From: CAZDHT01 sp964505325
Lineage (GTDB): Bacteria > Planctomycetota > PUPC01
Assembly: GCA_964505325.1 (NCBI GenBank)
Contig: CAZDHT010000001.1
Location: 18,137 to 82,136 of the forward strand
Length of the DNA stretch: 64,000 nucleotides
Direction: 5' to 3'
The notes beneath the pieces were generated by a model. That model was given only the letters and a program-made list of their open reading frames with translations. It searched no databases and was not told where the DNA came from. Shown here in pieces: positions 7,874 through 17,372 of the stretch (position 1 is its first letter; every line of letters begins with the position of its first letter). A program made the translations under genes and the position numbers.

Positions 7874-8434
7874 GTGGATGAAACGGACTGGACCGACATC
7901 AGGGCTTCGCTGGCCGGCGACGACGACGCGTTTGCGCGGCTGGTCGAGCGCTACGAGCCGCAGGTTGCACGCCTGATGTGGCGGTTCAGCCGCGACCGCG
8001 TTCAGTGCGAGGAGTTGATACAGGACGTGTTTGTCGAGGCGTACCTGAGCTTGAAGAGCTACCGCGGCGACGCGCCGTTCCTGCATTGGCTCCGCCGCAT
8101 CGGCACCCGGGTCGGATACCGCTTCTGGAAGAAGCGGGCGAAGGACAAGGGCCGCGTACCCTTGAGCGAGGTCCAGGGGCTTGCCGGCAAGCCGGAAGAG
8201 ACCGACCCGGCCCTCGCCGGGGAACTGCTCGACGCCCTGCTGGCACAATTGCGACCGGCCGACCGCCTGGTCCTGACGCTCGAGTACCTGGAAGGATGCT
8301 CGATGAAGGAGATCGCCGAGCGGACCGGCTGGAACGTCGCGGCGGTCAAGATGCGGGCGCACCGGGCCCGCGGGAAGCTGAAGAAGATCGCGGAACGCGA
8401 CCGTCTTCTGGAGACGCTGCCATGGACGAACTGA
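7874..8434 (+). CDS. ECF-type RNA polymerase sigma factor
   Basis: A 186-residue sigma factor starting at GTG 7874. Region 2 covers residues about 15-85, with CEELIQDVFVEAYLSLKSY as the core- and -10-binding helices. Region 4 covers residues about 125-175, with LVLTLEYLEGCSMKEIAERT and AVKMRAHRARGKLKK as the -35 recognition helix-turn-helix. It overlaps the next gene by 13 bases, which suggests translational coupling with the probable anti-sigma factor. It is expected to direct RNA polymerase to a small stress regulon, probably including its own operon and the LTxxQ gene upstream. Confidence 0.9.
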   Translation: MDETDWTDIRASLAGDDDAFARLVERYEPQVARLMWRFSRDRVQCEELIQDVFVEAYLSLKSYRGDAPFLHWLRRIGTRVGYRFWKKRAKDKGRVPLSEVQGLAGKPEETDPALAGELLDALLAQLRPADRLVLTLEYLEGCSMKEIAERTGWNVAAVKMRAHRARGKLKKIAERDRLLETLPWTN

Positions 8435-8679
8435 AGGCGCTTGAGGAGTTGGCTCGACAGGCCCGCAAGGAAGAGCCGCCGGTGCGCGGCGTGACCGCCC
8501 GCGTGCTGGCGGAGATCCGGTCGCGGCGCCGGTTCCGCGTCTGGCCGCTGTCCGTCTTTGCCGCCGCCTCCGCCGTCGCCGCCTCGGTGCTCCTGGCCGT
8601 CGCCGTGCATTACTGGACGAGCGCACCCGACCCACTGACGGAGCTATGCGCCTCTTTCGAGGTGACCGAGCTATGGTAG
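8422..8679 (+). CDS. Small single-pass membrane protein, probable anti-sigma factor
   Basis: An 85-residue protein from ATG 8422, starting inside the end of the sigma gene. Residues 1-38 are charged and helical, residues 43-65 form one transmembrane segment (FAAASAVAASVLLAVAVHYW) and about 20 residues follow outside. The arrangement and coupling are typical of an ECF anti-sigma factor. It lacks the HxxxCxxC zinc motif of the ZAS class, and the cytoplasmic part is short, so the assignment rests on position and topology. Its stop overlaps the ATG of the following gene (ATGGTAG). Confidence 0.6.
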   Translation: MDELKALEELARQARKEEPPVRGVTARVLAEIRSRRRFRVWPLSVFAAASAVAASVLLAVAVHYWTSAPDPLTELCASFEVTELW

Positions 8680-9374
8680 ACACGCACGACACGTCCGAAA
8701 CTGTCCGAGCCGAAGCGCCGCCCCGCCGCGGGCGGACCGGCCTCGTGCTGCTCCTGGGCGCCGTGATCCTGCTCAGCGGCATCGCCCTCGGGACGGGCGG
8801 CGCCATGCTGTGGCTCAAGCCGCCCGAACCGCCCCCCCCCGGCCCGGGGCGTCACTCTGCGGAGGAGATCGCGGTGTGCGTCGCGGAGCAATGCGGCCTC
8901 GACGAAGAGCAAACCGCGACCATCCGCGAGGTCATGGCCCGCCGGCTCGAGCGCCTCCGCGCCATCCACGACGACACGGCGGAGCGCATCCTGGCCGAGC
9001 ACGACTCCCTGCGCCAGGAGATGAAAGCCGCGCTGACCGCCGAGCAGTTCGAGCGATGGGACGAGCACTTCCGAGGGCTCCAGAAGCGCTCCCCCCTGGT
9101 CCGCCGCGGCCGGCGCGGCCGGTCACGCTGGCTCCGAGATCCGAAAGAGATGTTCCGCCGCCTGGACCTCAACAAGGACGGCAAGCTGACGCAGGGCGAG
9201 GTGCCCGAGTTGACCTGGCATCGGCTGTCGCGCGCCGACACCGACGGCGACGGCGCCGTCACCGAAGAGGAGCTGAGGGCGTTCCGCGGCGCCAAGCCCG
9301 GACCTCCCGGCCCGCATTCGGGGGGTCGGGGCCCGCGCGACCGCCAGAGCAAACCGGGCAGGAGAGAACCATGA
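8673..9374 (+). CDS. Membrane-anchored Spy-like protein with two EF-hands
   Basis: A 233-residue protein, ATG 8673 overlapping the previous stop. A transmembrane anchor spans residues about 24-46 (LVLLLGAVILLSGIALGTGG). A helical sensor-like part at about 65-125 contains DEEQTATIREVMARRLERL and LTAEQFERWDEHF, like heavy-metal or envelope-stress sensors of the Spy/CnrX type. Two EF-hand calcium loops lie near residues 162-205: DLNKDGKLTQGE and DTDGDGAVTEEE, both with intact Asp/Asn/Glu ligand positions. The tail is Pro/Gly/Arg-rich. It probably senses or binds a divalent cation on the outer face of the membrane and signals to the co-encoded sigma system. That link is inferred from the operon. 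Confidence 0.7.
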   Translation: MVDTHDTSETVRAEAPPRRGRTGLVLLLGAVILLSGIALGTGGAMLWLKPPEPPPPGPGRHSAEEIAVCVAEQCGLDEEQTATIREVMARRLERLRAIHDDTAERILAEHDSLRQEMKAALTAEQFERWDEHFRGLQKRSPLVRRGRRGRSRWLRDPKEMFRRLDLNKDGKLTQGEVPELTWHRLSRADTDGDGAVTEEELRAFRGAKPGPPGPHSGGRGPRDRQSKPGRREP

Positions 9375-10066
9375 ACCGGAAGTCGCTGCTGGTCACGACG
9401 TGTGTGGTGGCCGTGGTTGCCGGAGCCGCTGCGGCGGCCTATCTCGCCTGGCCGGAGAAGAAGCCCGAGGCGCCCGCGCTGCCCGCCGGTGACAATCCCG
9501 AACAGATGGCCGAGCAGGCCATCGCCTACATGGTCTCTGACGATTTCGCCACGCTGGACGAGGCGCAGCGCGAGGCGTACGTCGAACGGGTCGCCGAACA
9601 ATTCGCGGAGAGAGACGTCCGGCCGTTCTTCCGCCGCGGCCGGCGCGCCGATAGCGAGAAAGAGCCGTCGGAAGAGGAGCGCGAACGCCACCGGCAGGTC
9701 ATGCGCCCTCTGATGCAGAAGGTCGTCGAGAAACAGATGGACAAGTACTTCGAGCTGCCCGAGAAGGAGAAGGTCGTTTACCTCGACCGGCAGATCGACC
9801 GCATGCTCGCGGGGCGCCAGCAGCGGGAGACGCGCCGCCAGGAACGCGAGGCGGCCGAGAAGAACTCCCCCAAGCCTGACAGCCAGGCGAGCAGCCGCGC
9901 GGATCGGGGGCCACGTCGCGGCCGCCGGTTCACCCCCGAGCGGCTCAAGGAGCGCATCGAGACCGGCGACCCGGAAGACCGCGCCCGCCGGGTCGAATAC
10001 CGCCGGGCGCTCCGCGAGCGGATGGAAACGCGCGGCATCACGTTCGGCCGCGGCCGCCGGCGATGA
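9371..10066 (+). CDS. Membrane-anchored charged helical protein of the ECF operon
   Basis: A 231-residue protein, ATG overlapping the previous stop as ATGA. An N-terminal signal anchor (LLVTTCVVAVVAGAAAAAYLAW, residues about 5-27) is followed by long charged helices rich in Glu, Arg and Gln, including DEAQREAYVERVAEQFAERD, then a basic low-complexity tail. I do not recognise a named family. It is the last gene of the sigma operon, which suggests an extracytoplasmic structural or sensory role. Confidence 0.6.
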   Translation: MNRKSLLVTTCVVAVVAGAAAAAYLAWPEKKPEAPALPAGDNPEQMAEQAIAYMVSDDFATLDEAQREAYVERVAEQFAERDVRPFFRRGRRADSEKEPSEEERERHRQVMRPLMQKVVEKQMDKYFELPEKEKVVYLDRQIDRMLAGRQQRETRRQEREAAEKNSPKPDSQASSRADRGPRRGRRFTPERLKERIETGDPEDRARRVEYRRALRERMETRGITFGRGRRR

Positions 10067-10101
10067 GGCCGGGCACGGAACGGTGAGGGGCGGCAAGCCC
10101 C

Positions 10102-11163
10102 TCACAGCCACTTCTTCTTTCTGAAATAGACGAGCATCCCGATCACGACGACGGCCATGACCGCGAGCGCGGCCGGATAGCCCCAGCGCCAGTTCAGCTC
10201 GGGCATGACCTTGAAGTTCATCCCGTACACCCCCGCGACGAACGTCAGGGGGATGAAGATCGTGGCGATGATGGTCAAGACTTTCATCACCTCGTTCATC
10301 CGGTTGCTGAGAACCGACAGGTAGGTGCCGAGCATGCTGTTGATGGCGTCTCGGAAGACCTCGATGGTGTCGACCACCTGGATGGTATGGTCGTACACGT
10401 CGCGGAGGTAGGGCAGTGTGGCCGGCTGGATCAACGGCGAATCGCCCCGGCCCAGGGTATTGATCACCTCCCGCAGCGGCCACACGGACTTGCGCAGGAG
10501 GAGCGCCTGGTGTTTCATTCGGCGAACCTCGTGGGACAACTCGGGCGCGCGCTGCGACACGAGTTCCTCTTCCATGACCTCGATCCGCTCGGCCACCCCC
10601 TCCAGGATCAGGAAGTAGTTGTCGACGATCGCGTCGATCAGCGAATAGGCCAAGTAGTCCGCCCCCGTCTGCCGGATGCGGCCTCTGGCCGTGCGGATGC
10701 GGTCGCGGATCGGCTCGAATACGTCGCCCTCACGTTCCTGGAAGGACAGGACGAACCGCGGGCCGATGACGAGGCTGACCTGTTCCGCTTGGACTTCGTC
10801 GTCCTCTTCATCGTAATAGAGCATCTTCAGCACGGTGAACAGGTAGTCGTTGTAGTCCTCGGCCTTGGCGCGCTGGGTGGTGTTGGCAATGTCTTCCAGA
10901 AGCAGGGGGTGGAGGTCAAACTGTTTCCCCAGCTCGCGGATGACGTCCACGTCGTGAACGCCGTCCACGTTAATCCAGGTGACGGTCGGCGTGTCCTTGA
11001 GCCCGGCGCACTCAGCGACCGTGCTCACCGCCCGCTCCTGGCACTCCGACTCCGAGTAGTCGATGACCGTGATGCGGACCTTCTCGGTTCGCTTTTCGCC
11101 CACGTGGATGAGCGTTCCGGGCGGCAGGCCAAGGTCGTTCGAGCGTGCGGACGTCGTGCTCAT
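10102..11163 (-). CDS. corA: CorA-type magnesium/cobalt channel
   Basis: A 353-residue protein with the full CorA layout: a cytoplasmic alpha/beta domain, a long stalk helix (RIEVMEEELVSQRAPELSHEVRRMKHQAL region), and two C-terminal transmembrane helices. The signature YGMNF, the selectivity-filter loop of the family, follows the first helix near residue 315, and the protein ends in the usual basic KKKWL tail. It forms homopentameric magnesium channels in the inner membrane. GGAGG lies upstream of the ATG at 11163 and a promoter lies at 11259-11286. It is transcribed convergently with the ECF operon across a 35-bp gap. Confidence 0.93.
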   Translation of the reverse strand: MSTTSARSNDLGLPPGTLIHVGEKRTEKVRITVIDYSESECQERAVSTVAECAGLKDTPTVTWINVDGVHDVDVIRELGKQFDLHPLLLEDIANTTQRAKAEDYNDYLFTVLKMLYYDEEDDEVQAEQVSLVIGPRFVLSFQEREGDVFEPIRDRIRTARGRIRQTGADYLAYSLIDAIVDNYFLILEGVAERIEVMEEELVSQRAPELSHEVRRMKHQALLLRKSVWPLREVINTLGRGDSPLIQPATLPYLRDVYDHTIQVVDTIEVFRDAINSMLGTYLSVLSNRMNEVMKVLTIIATIFIPLTFVAGVYGMNFKVMPELNWRWGYPAALAVMAVVVIGMLVYFRKKKWL

Positions 11164-11258
11164 CCTGGCGATCCTCCCTCCTGGCGCGATCCGTCGGCTC
11201 CGCCCAGTGAAGGTCTGCGGCGCCGATGCCTGAGCGCGGTCATGTGCTGCCGCAGATT

Positions 11259-11286
11259 AGTATATCCGCTCGCCTCGGTCGGTCAA
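11259..11286 (-). promoter_or_regulatory. Promoter of corA
   Basis: Minus-strand TTGACC (11286-11281), 16-bp spacer, TATACT (11264-11259). The predicted leader is about 90 nt. I see no recognisable magnesium riboswitch in it. Confidence 0.6.
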
Positions 11287-11403
11287 GCGTCCGTCGCGCT
11301 GCGGCGAGCCGTCTCCGACATCGGGCCGCGGAGGAAAACCGTGCAACTGCGGCGGCGGGCGCGCGTCTAAATTGTACCGGAAAACCTGTAGGAGGAATGC
11401 GCC

Positions 11404-13437
11404 ATGAGAAGAATGCGCTGGGCCAGCATCGTGCTCGCGGTGTTGCTGGTGGCTGGGGTCGCGTCGATGGCCGCGGGACAAGGGGACGGATCCTCGTTCA
11501 CCATCCAGCCGGACTACTCGTACAAAAGCATCCTGAAGGTGTACGATGAACTGAAGGCCCGCAACCAGCCGCAGTTCGTGACGACGGACGTGGTGCTCCA
11601 CGCGGCTCACCTGCTGTTCGACGATTCGCTCCGCCTGATCGAGATCGACAAGCTGCATCCGCTGGCGACGGAGCTGACCTCGGCGATGGTCGGCTGGTGC
11701 CGGCAGAGCGACCTCCAGCTCGCCCGCGAGGTGAAGGCGTTCTTCTGTGTGCCGGCGAAGATCCTGGACCCGGACTTCAAGGTGCCCGCGGACGTGGCGA
11801 AGGTGGTCGCCAAGGACCTCGCCCTCATCGAGAAGCACGAGGGCGGGCATATCTCGGGAACGCTGGCGAACTGCGAGGACTTCTCGCAGTACATCCCGCG
11901 CGGCCACTACACGCGCAACGAGGCGTTCAAGCGCTATTTCATCGCGATGATGTGGTACGGACGGCGGATGTTCCGCCTCGAGGTGGCCCGGCCCGACTGC
12001 GCCCCGCTCCCCGCCGGCGTCGATCCCTGGACCTCCGGACACAAGCCGCGCGAGGCCAAGGCCGCGCTCCTCATCACCTGGATGCTCCACCACGTCAAGG
12101 TCAACGGCGAACCGGCCATCAAGACGTGGGACAAGCTCTACATCCCCACCACGCTCTTCGCCGGGCGAACGGAAGATCTCAACCCGCACGAGGTCAGGGC
12201 GCTGGCCCAAAAGGTGTGGGGCGCGCTGCCGCTGCCGACGAAGCTCAACGATGGCGCCAAGCTGGCCGAGTTCATCCGGCTCGCGACCGCGTTCACCAAG
12301 CCCAAGATCGACTCGCTCGGCTCGGGCCGCAAGGGCTTTTGCTTCATGGCCCAACGGTTCACGCCCGACAGCTACATCACCCAGTGCCTGGTCACCGACG
12401 CCGACCGCCCGTTCGGCTACGGCGTGCCCAGACATCCGCTCGTCTACACCGGCCCGAAGGACCCGCATCCGTTCACGTGGGGGCGGAATATCTACATCGG
12501 GCCGCCCGAGCGGCGGTTCATGCCGCGCGGGCTGGACGTGATGGCGGTGTTCGGCTGCGAAGAGGCTCTCGGCATTCTCAAGGCCGAGGGCGACACGGCC
12601 TACGACGGCTACGACAAGATGCTGGCGTTCCTTCGCAAGGACGTGGGCGCGATGATGAAGCAGCGCAAGGCCGAGAACCTGTACTACGCCTGGCTCTACG
12701 CGCTCCAGCCAATGATGAAGCCGCTCACCTCGAAGCATGTGCCGGGGTGCCTGCGGTCGAACGCCTGGCTGCGCAAGCAACTGGCCACGTCGCTTGCCTC
12801 GTGGGCCGAGCTGCGGCACGACACCATCCTGTACGTCAAGCAGAGCTACACACCGGCGCCGAGGGCGATGCGGCGTACGCCGCCGTGCTACCTCGAGCCG
12901 CAGCCGGAGGTGTTCCGGCGGATCGGGGCGATGGTCAAGAAGATGGAGACGGACCTCGCCGCGCTGGGCGTGCTGCCGGGGGTCCTGAAGGACAAGTACG
13001 GCCAGTTCAACGGGCTGTGCGTGCAGCTTGCCGCCATTGCCGAGAAGGAGCTTGCCGGCAAGCCGCTCTCCGAGCGGGACTGGAGCGTGCTCGCCGGCAC
13101 GGGCCGCTCGCTGCAGCGCATCACCCGCCTGCCCCCGGCGGTCAGCAAGAAGATCAAGTCGGAGACCGATTCGCACATGGCGCTGGTGGCCGACGTGCAC
13201 ACGGATACCAACGCGAGCGTCGTCCTGGAGGAGGCGGTGGGCGCGCCGTTCCTGCTGACCGTGCGCATGCCCGTCAACGGGCGGACGGTTGCACTGCGCG
13301 GCGCGGTCTTCTCGTACTACGAGTTCAAGCACCCGATGAAGGACCGCCTCACCGACGAGAAGTGGCAGACGGTCCTGGGCGACCCGCAGCAGCGCCCGGC
13401 GCTGCCAAAGTGGCTGCCCGTCATCCGGAACCGGTGA
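11404..13437 (+). CDS. Secreted DUF3160 family protein
   Basis: A 677-residue protein with a signal peptide (IVLAVLLVAGVASMAAGQ). After it, QFVTTDVVLHAAHLLFDDSLR near residue 55-75 matches the opening of DUF3160, a family of large secreted or periplasmic proteins of unknown function found in Planctomycetota and Chloroflexota among others. The length is typical for the family. A strong Shine-Dalgarno TAGGAGGAA precedes the ATG. No enzyme motif could be assigned. It stands alone between corA (divergent) and the tRNA cluster. Confidence 0.8.
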   Translation: MRRMRWASIVLAVLLVAGVASMAAGQGDGSSFTIQPDYSYKSILKVYDELKARNQPQFVTTDVVLHAAHLLFDDSLRLIEIDKLHPLATELTSAMVGWCRQSDLQLAREVKAFFCVPAKILDPDFKVPADVAKVVAKDLALIEKHEGGHISGTLANCEDFSQYIPRGHYTRNEAFKRYFIAMMWYGRRMFRLEVARPDCAPLPAGVDPWTSGHKPREAKAALLITWMLHHVKVNGEPAIKTWDKLYIPTTLFAGRTEDLNPHEVRALAQKVWGALPLPTKLNDGAKLAEFIRLATAFTKPKIDSLGSGRKGFCFMAQRFTPDSYITQCLVTDADRPFGYGVPRHPLVYTGPKDPHPFTWGRNIYIGPPERRFMPRGLDVMAVFGCEEALGILKAEGDTAYDGYDKMLAFLRKDVGAMMKQRKAENLYYAWLYALQPMMKPLTSKHVPGCLRSNAWLRKQLATSLASWAELRHDTILYVKQSYTPAPRAMRRTPPCYLEPQPEVFRRIGAMVKKMETDLAALGVLPGVLKDKYGQFNGLCVQLAAIAEKELAGKPLSERDWSVLAGTGRSLQRITRLPPAVSKKIKSETDSHMALVADVHTDTNASVVLEEAVGAPFLLTVRMPVNGRTVALRGAVFSYYEFKHPMKDRLTDEKWQTVLGDPQQRPALPKWLPVIRNR

Positions 13438-13512
13438 GGGGACGAGTGCCAAGTACCCGCCCGCGCCACCGTTCAACCCTTCATCCGGAGGTTATTTGGC
13501 ATAGAATATGGA

Positions 13513-13538
13513 GCCCCCGGCCCAAGTCCTGCGGGGGC
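13513..13538 (+). terminator. Possible terminator hairpin after the DUF3160 gene
   Basis: GCCCCCG (13513-13519) pairs with CGGGGGC (13532-13538) across a 12-base loop, followed by an A/T-rich stretch containing TTTT at 13551. It lies 75 bp after the stop codon and before the tRNA promoter. Confidence 0.35.
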
Positions 13539-13596
13539 GAGACGAAAAACTTTTCCTTCCCTCAAAAAATCCCCAAAAAAAGCGGGTGATTTTTGT

Positions 13597-13624
13597 TTGA
13601 CATGGGGCCAAAATGTGTTATAGT
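13597..13624 (+). promoter_or_regulatory. Promoter of the tRNA-tuf-secE transcription unit
   Basis: TTGACA (13597-13602), 16-bp spacer and TATAGT (13619-13624), ending 29 bp before the first tRNA. An A-rich tract (13564-13581) just upstream resembles an UP element, as expected for a stable-RNA promoter. Confidence 0.75.
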
Positions 13625-13653
13625 TCTCAATTCGCTACATTTGGCCACTTAAG

Positions 13654-13728
13654 GCCAGCGTAGCTCAACGGCAGAGCTTCCGCCTTGTAAGCGGAAGGTT
13701 GTGAGTTCGAATCTCACCGCTGGCTCCA
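13654..13728 (+). tRNA. tRNA-Thr (anticodon UGU)
   Basis: Acceptor GCCAGCG pairs with CGCTGGC, the anticodon loop is CTTGTAA and the T arm is GTTCGAATC. The 3' CCA is encoded. First of four clustered tRNAs whose order (Thr-Tyr-Gly-Thr-tuf) equals the E. coli thrU-tyrU-glyT-thrT-tufB cluster. Confidence 0.95.
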
Positions 13729-13863
13729 GCCTTCGCCGGCTAAGGCCAGCCAAGGTTAAGAGTTGTCTTTTGACAAGGTAGTCGCCCCGGAGGGCTGCGT
13801 GCAGTTCGCGGCGCGCCCGCCGTTTGCCGGCGGCGAAGTTGAGCGCGGGCGGAGCCGAGAGAC

Positions 13864-13948
<85 letters not shown>

Positions 13949-13972
13949 TTTAGCGTCTGGCGGGTCAGGGAC

Positions 13973-14046
13973 GCGGGCGTAGCTCAACGGTAGAGCCCCA
14001 GCCTTCCAAGCTGGCTGTGTGGGTTCGATTCCCATCGCCCGCTCCA
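13973..14046 (+). tRNA. tRNA-Gly (anticodon UCC)
   Basis: Acceptor GCGGGCG/CGCCCGC, anticodon loop CTTCCAA, T loop TTCGATT, encoded CCA. Confidence 0.95.
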
Positions 14047-14058
14047 GGCAACCGGCAG

Positions 14059-14130
<72 letters not shown>

Positions 14131-14261
14131 CTCTCGAGGAAGTGGTTGAGTCGGCCGGCCGCTCGGCCCGCCGGCATTGATGATGAGAACCCGAGATCGG
14201 GTCCCGGCGTTCTGCGTGTGGCGCGCAAGCGGCGAGGGCCGGAGCGTGTGGAGGACAGAAG

Positions 14262-15464
<1,203 letters not shown>

Positions 15465-15468
15465 GTCT

Positions 15469-15618
15469 ATGCGACAGTACATCACGCTCGAATGCACCGA
15501 GTGCAAGCACCAGAACTACCGGACGAGCAAGGAGACGCGCGGCAGCGGCCGGCTCGAGCTGAAGAAGTATTGCCGCTTCTGCCGGACGCATACGCCGCAC
15601 AAGGAACGCAGGAAGTAG
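15469..15618 (+). CDS. rpmG: 50S ribosomal protein L33
   Basis: A 49-residue L33 beginning four bases after tuf ends. It carries two CxxC pairs (CTEC near residue 9 and CRFC near 35) for a zinc ribbon, so it is the zinc-binding form of the protein. The basic C-terminus ends in KERRK. The position between tuf and tRNA-Trp/secE is conserved in many phyla. Confidence 0.95.
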   Translation: MRQYITLECTECKHQNYRTSKETRGSGRLELKKYCRFCRTHTPHKERRK

Positions 15619-15674
15619 AGCGCAAGTGGCCGGCCGGCGGCCGGTGGGGCGTCGGCCGGAGCCGATGCCCACAC

Positions 15675-15751
15675 AGGGCAGTAGCTCAATTTGGCAGAGC
15701 ACCGGTCTCCAAAACCGGCGGTTAGGGGTTCGAGTCCCTTCTGCCCTGCCA
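15675..15751 (+). tRNA. tRNA-Trp (anticodon CCA)
   Basis: Acceptor AGGGCAG/CTGCCCT with G discriminator, anticodon loop TCTCCAAAA region, encoded CCA. It sits between rpmG and secE as in many bacteria. Confidence 0.95.
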
Positions 15752-15832
15752 TGGCAGGGGCCGTTTTCGGCGCTCGGTTTGACGGCAACGCTTCAAATGG
15801 CTGAAGTGTCACGTTTGAGGTAATGCTCGCCG

Positions 15833-16210
15833 ATGGAGTTCCAAGTCTACAAGAAGCAAGAGGGCATGTGGGCGCGGATGCCGCTAGCCATCGTCGGCGG
15901 GATCATCACGTTCTACGCGACCGACGCGGCGACGAAGTGGGACTTCTGGCCGAGCCGGCACATCTGGGCCGGAGTCGTGTTTGCCGCGCTCGCCGTCGCT
16001 ACGGTGTTCATCGCCTTCTTCCATCGCAAGATGGGTGACATCCTGATCGAGACAGAGAGCGAGATGAGGAAGGTCGTGTGGCCCACCCGGGAAGAAGTTC
16101 AGGGCTCGACCATCGTGGTCATCGCCACGGTGGTCATCCTGGGGCTGTCCATTTTCGTGGTCGACGTCGGGCTCGCCGGTTTCCTGAGGGTGATCGGCCT
16201 GTACCAATAG
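15833..16210 (+). CDS. secE: Preprotein translocase subunit SecE, extended form
   Basis: A 125-residue SecE, part of the SecYEG channel. The conserved core is EMRKVVWPTREEVQGSTIVV followed by the essential transmembrane helix near residues 95-120. Two more hydrophobic segments lie at about 17-36 and 44-63, making it longer than the single-helix minimal SecE, a form seen in Planctomycetota and in proteobacteria. It precedes nusG by 13 bp, the near-universal arrangement. Confidence 0.93.
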   Translation: MEFQVYKKQEGMWARMPLAIVGGIITFYATDAATKWDFWPSRHIWAGVVFAALAVATVFIAFFHRKMGDILIETESEMRKVVWPTREEVQGSTIVVIATVVILGLSIFVVDVGLAGFLRVIGLYQ

Positions 16211-16223
16211 CAGAGGGCTCAGC

Positions 16224-16751
16224 GTGAAACAGTGGTACGTGTTGCGGGTGCAGACCAACCGGGAGGAGACGGTGCGAGAGGGTCTGCTGACCCGCGTTCG
16301 CGCCGCCGGGCAGGACGACCACATCAACGGCATCCTCGTCCCCACAGAGAAGGTGTCGGAGATCAAAGGCGGCAAGCGCGTGATCTCGGAACGGAAGATC
16401 TACCCGGGCTACCTCTTCGTGGAGATGGAGTTGAACGAGGAGACGCTGGCGCTGGTGAAGAACTGTCCCGGCATCGGCGACTTCCTCGGCACCAGCGGCA
16501 TCGCCGTGCCGCTCAGCGAGAGAGAGGTGGAAAAGGTCACCGCCGAGGCGGAGAGCAAGGAAGACACTCCGACCCTCAAGATCGATCTCGAGCCCGGCGA
16601 CAACATCAAGATCGTCGAGGGCGCGTTCAAAAACTTCGATGGTACGGTGGACGAAGTGCTGGGCGACAAGGGTCTCCTCCGCGTCGTGGTGACCATCTTC
16701 GGCCGCCCGACGCCCGTCGAGCTCGAATACTGGCAGGTCGAAAAGGCATAA
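16224..16751 (+). CDS. nusG: Transcription termination/antitermination factor NusG
   Basis: A 175-residue NusG. The NGN domain starts with KQWYVLRVQTNREE and contains KIYPGYLFVEME and CPGIGDFLGT, the surface that binds the RNA polymerase clamp. The C-terminal KOW domain holds PGDNIKIVEGAFKNFDGTV. Length and domain order are normal. It couples transcription to translation and Rho action. Confidence 0.96.
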   Translation: MKQWYVLRVQTNREETVREGLLTRVRAAGQDDHINGILVPTEKVSEIKGGKRVISERKIYPGYLFVEMELNEETLALVKNCPGIGDFLGTSGIAVPLSEREVEKVTAEAESKEDTPTLKIDLEPGDNIKIVEGAFKNFDGTVDEVLGDKGLLRVVVTIFGRPTPVELEYWQVEKA

Positions 16752-16770
16752 CGTCGGATGAATGGCCCCG

Positions 16771-16790
16771 GGTAAACACGGATAAACGCA
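16771..16790 (+). repeat. Short repeat of the AACACGGATAAAC family, copy 1
   Basis: GGTAAACACGGATAAACGCA abuts the rplK start codon. Related copies lie at 29091-29117 and, inverted, at 29188-29213 around rpsG. Confidence 0.6.
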
Positions 16791-16791
16791 A

Positions 16792-17217
16792 ATGGCGAAA
16801 GAAGTCGTCGAGGTCTTCAGGATGCAGGTGGTCGCGGGCCAGGCAACGCCCGCCCCCCCGGTCGGCGTCGCTCTGGGCCCAAGGAACGTCAACCCGGGCG
16901 CGTTCTGCAAGGAGTTCAACGACCGCACGCGCGCCCTCCAGGGCACCACCGTCACCGTCGAGATGACGATCTACCGGGACCGGTCGTTCTCCTTCGAGGT
17001 GCTCGGCCCCCCGGCGTCGGCCCTGCTGAAGAAGGCGGCCAATATCGTCAAGGGGTCCAGCGTGCCGAACAAAGAGAAGGTCGCGCAGGTGACCCGTTCC
17101 CAGATCGAGGCGATCGCCAAGGAGAAGATGAAGGATCTCAACACCAGGGATCTGGCGGCGGCGGTCGGGCAGTTGGAAGGCACCGCTCGCAGCATGGGTA
17201 TCGATATCGTCGACTAG
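16792..17217 (+). CDS. rplK: 50S ribosomal protein L11
   Basis: A 141-residue L11. The N-terminal domain has the proline-rich PAPPVGVALGPRNVN segment that moves at the GTPase centre, and the C-terminal domain binds 23S rRNA helices 43/44. The ATG directly follows an interspersed repeat (GGTAAACACGGATAAACGCA) and has no obvious Shine-Dalgarno sequence, so translation may depend on nusG or on an unstructured start region. Confidence 0.96.
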   Translation: MAKEVVEVFRMQVVAGQATPAPPVGVALGPRNVNPGAFCKEFNDRTRALQGTTVTVEMTIYRDRSFSFEVLGPPASALLKKAANIVKGSSVPNKEKVAQVTRSQIEAIAKEKMKDLNTRDLAAAVGQLEGTARSMGIDIVD

Positions 17218-17235
17218 GGCCCCGAACATGACGCC

Positions 17236-17332
17236 GGTGGGGCAGGCATTCCTGCCTGCCCGACGGCCGAGAGGAAGGGACTCCGCCGAAGCGGCTATGT
17301 CCCTCTCGCGAAGGCGGATGTCCGCCCTACCC
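17236..17332 (+). repeat. Interspersed double-hairpin repeat, diverged copy 2
   Basis: The stem GGCAGGCA-TTCC-TGCCTGCC (17241-17260) and a terminal GGCGGA-TG-TCCGCC hairpin (near 17313-17326) match the copies at 4398 and 28615. Between them is an extra hairpin formed by GAGAGGAAGGGA and TCCCTCTC around a TCCGC-CGAA-GCGG tip. It lies in the transcribed gap between rplK and rplA. Confidence 0.7.
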
Positions 17333-17372
17333 TTTTGTTGGAGCGCCTGACTCGGGCGGCAGAGGACGCGGA

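Noticed and set aside
11257..13476. 739-codon leftward frame opposite the DUF3160 gene
   Set aside because: Arg/His/Val-rich shadow; the sense frame has a signal peptide, Shine-Dalgarno site and family match.
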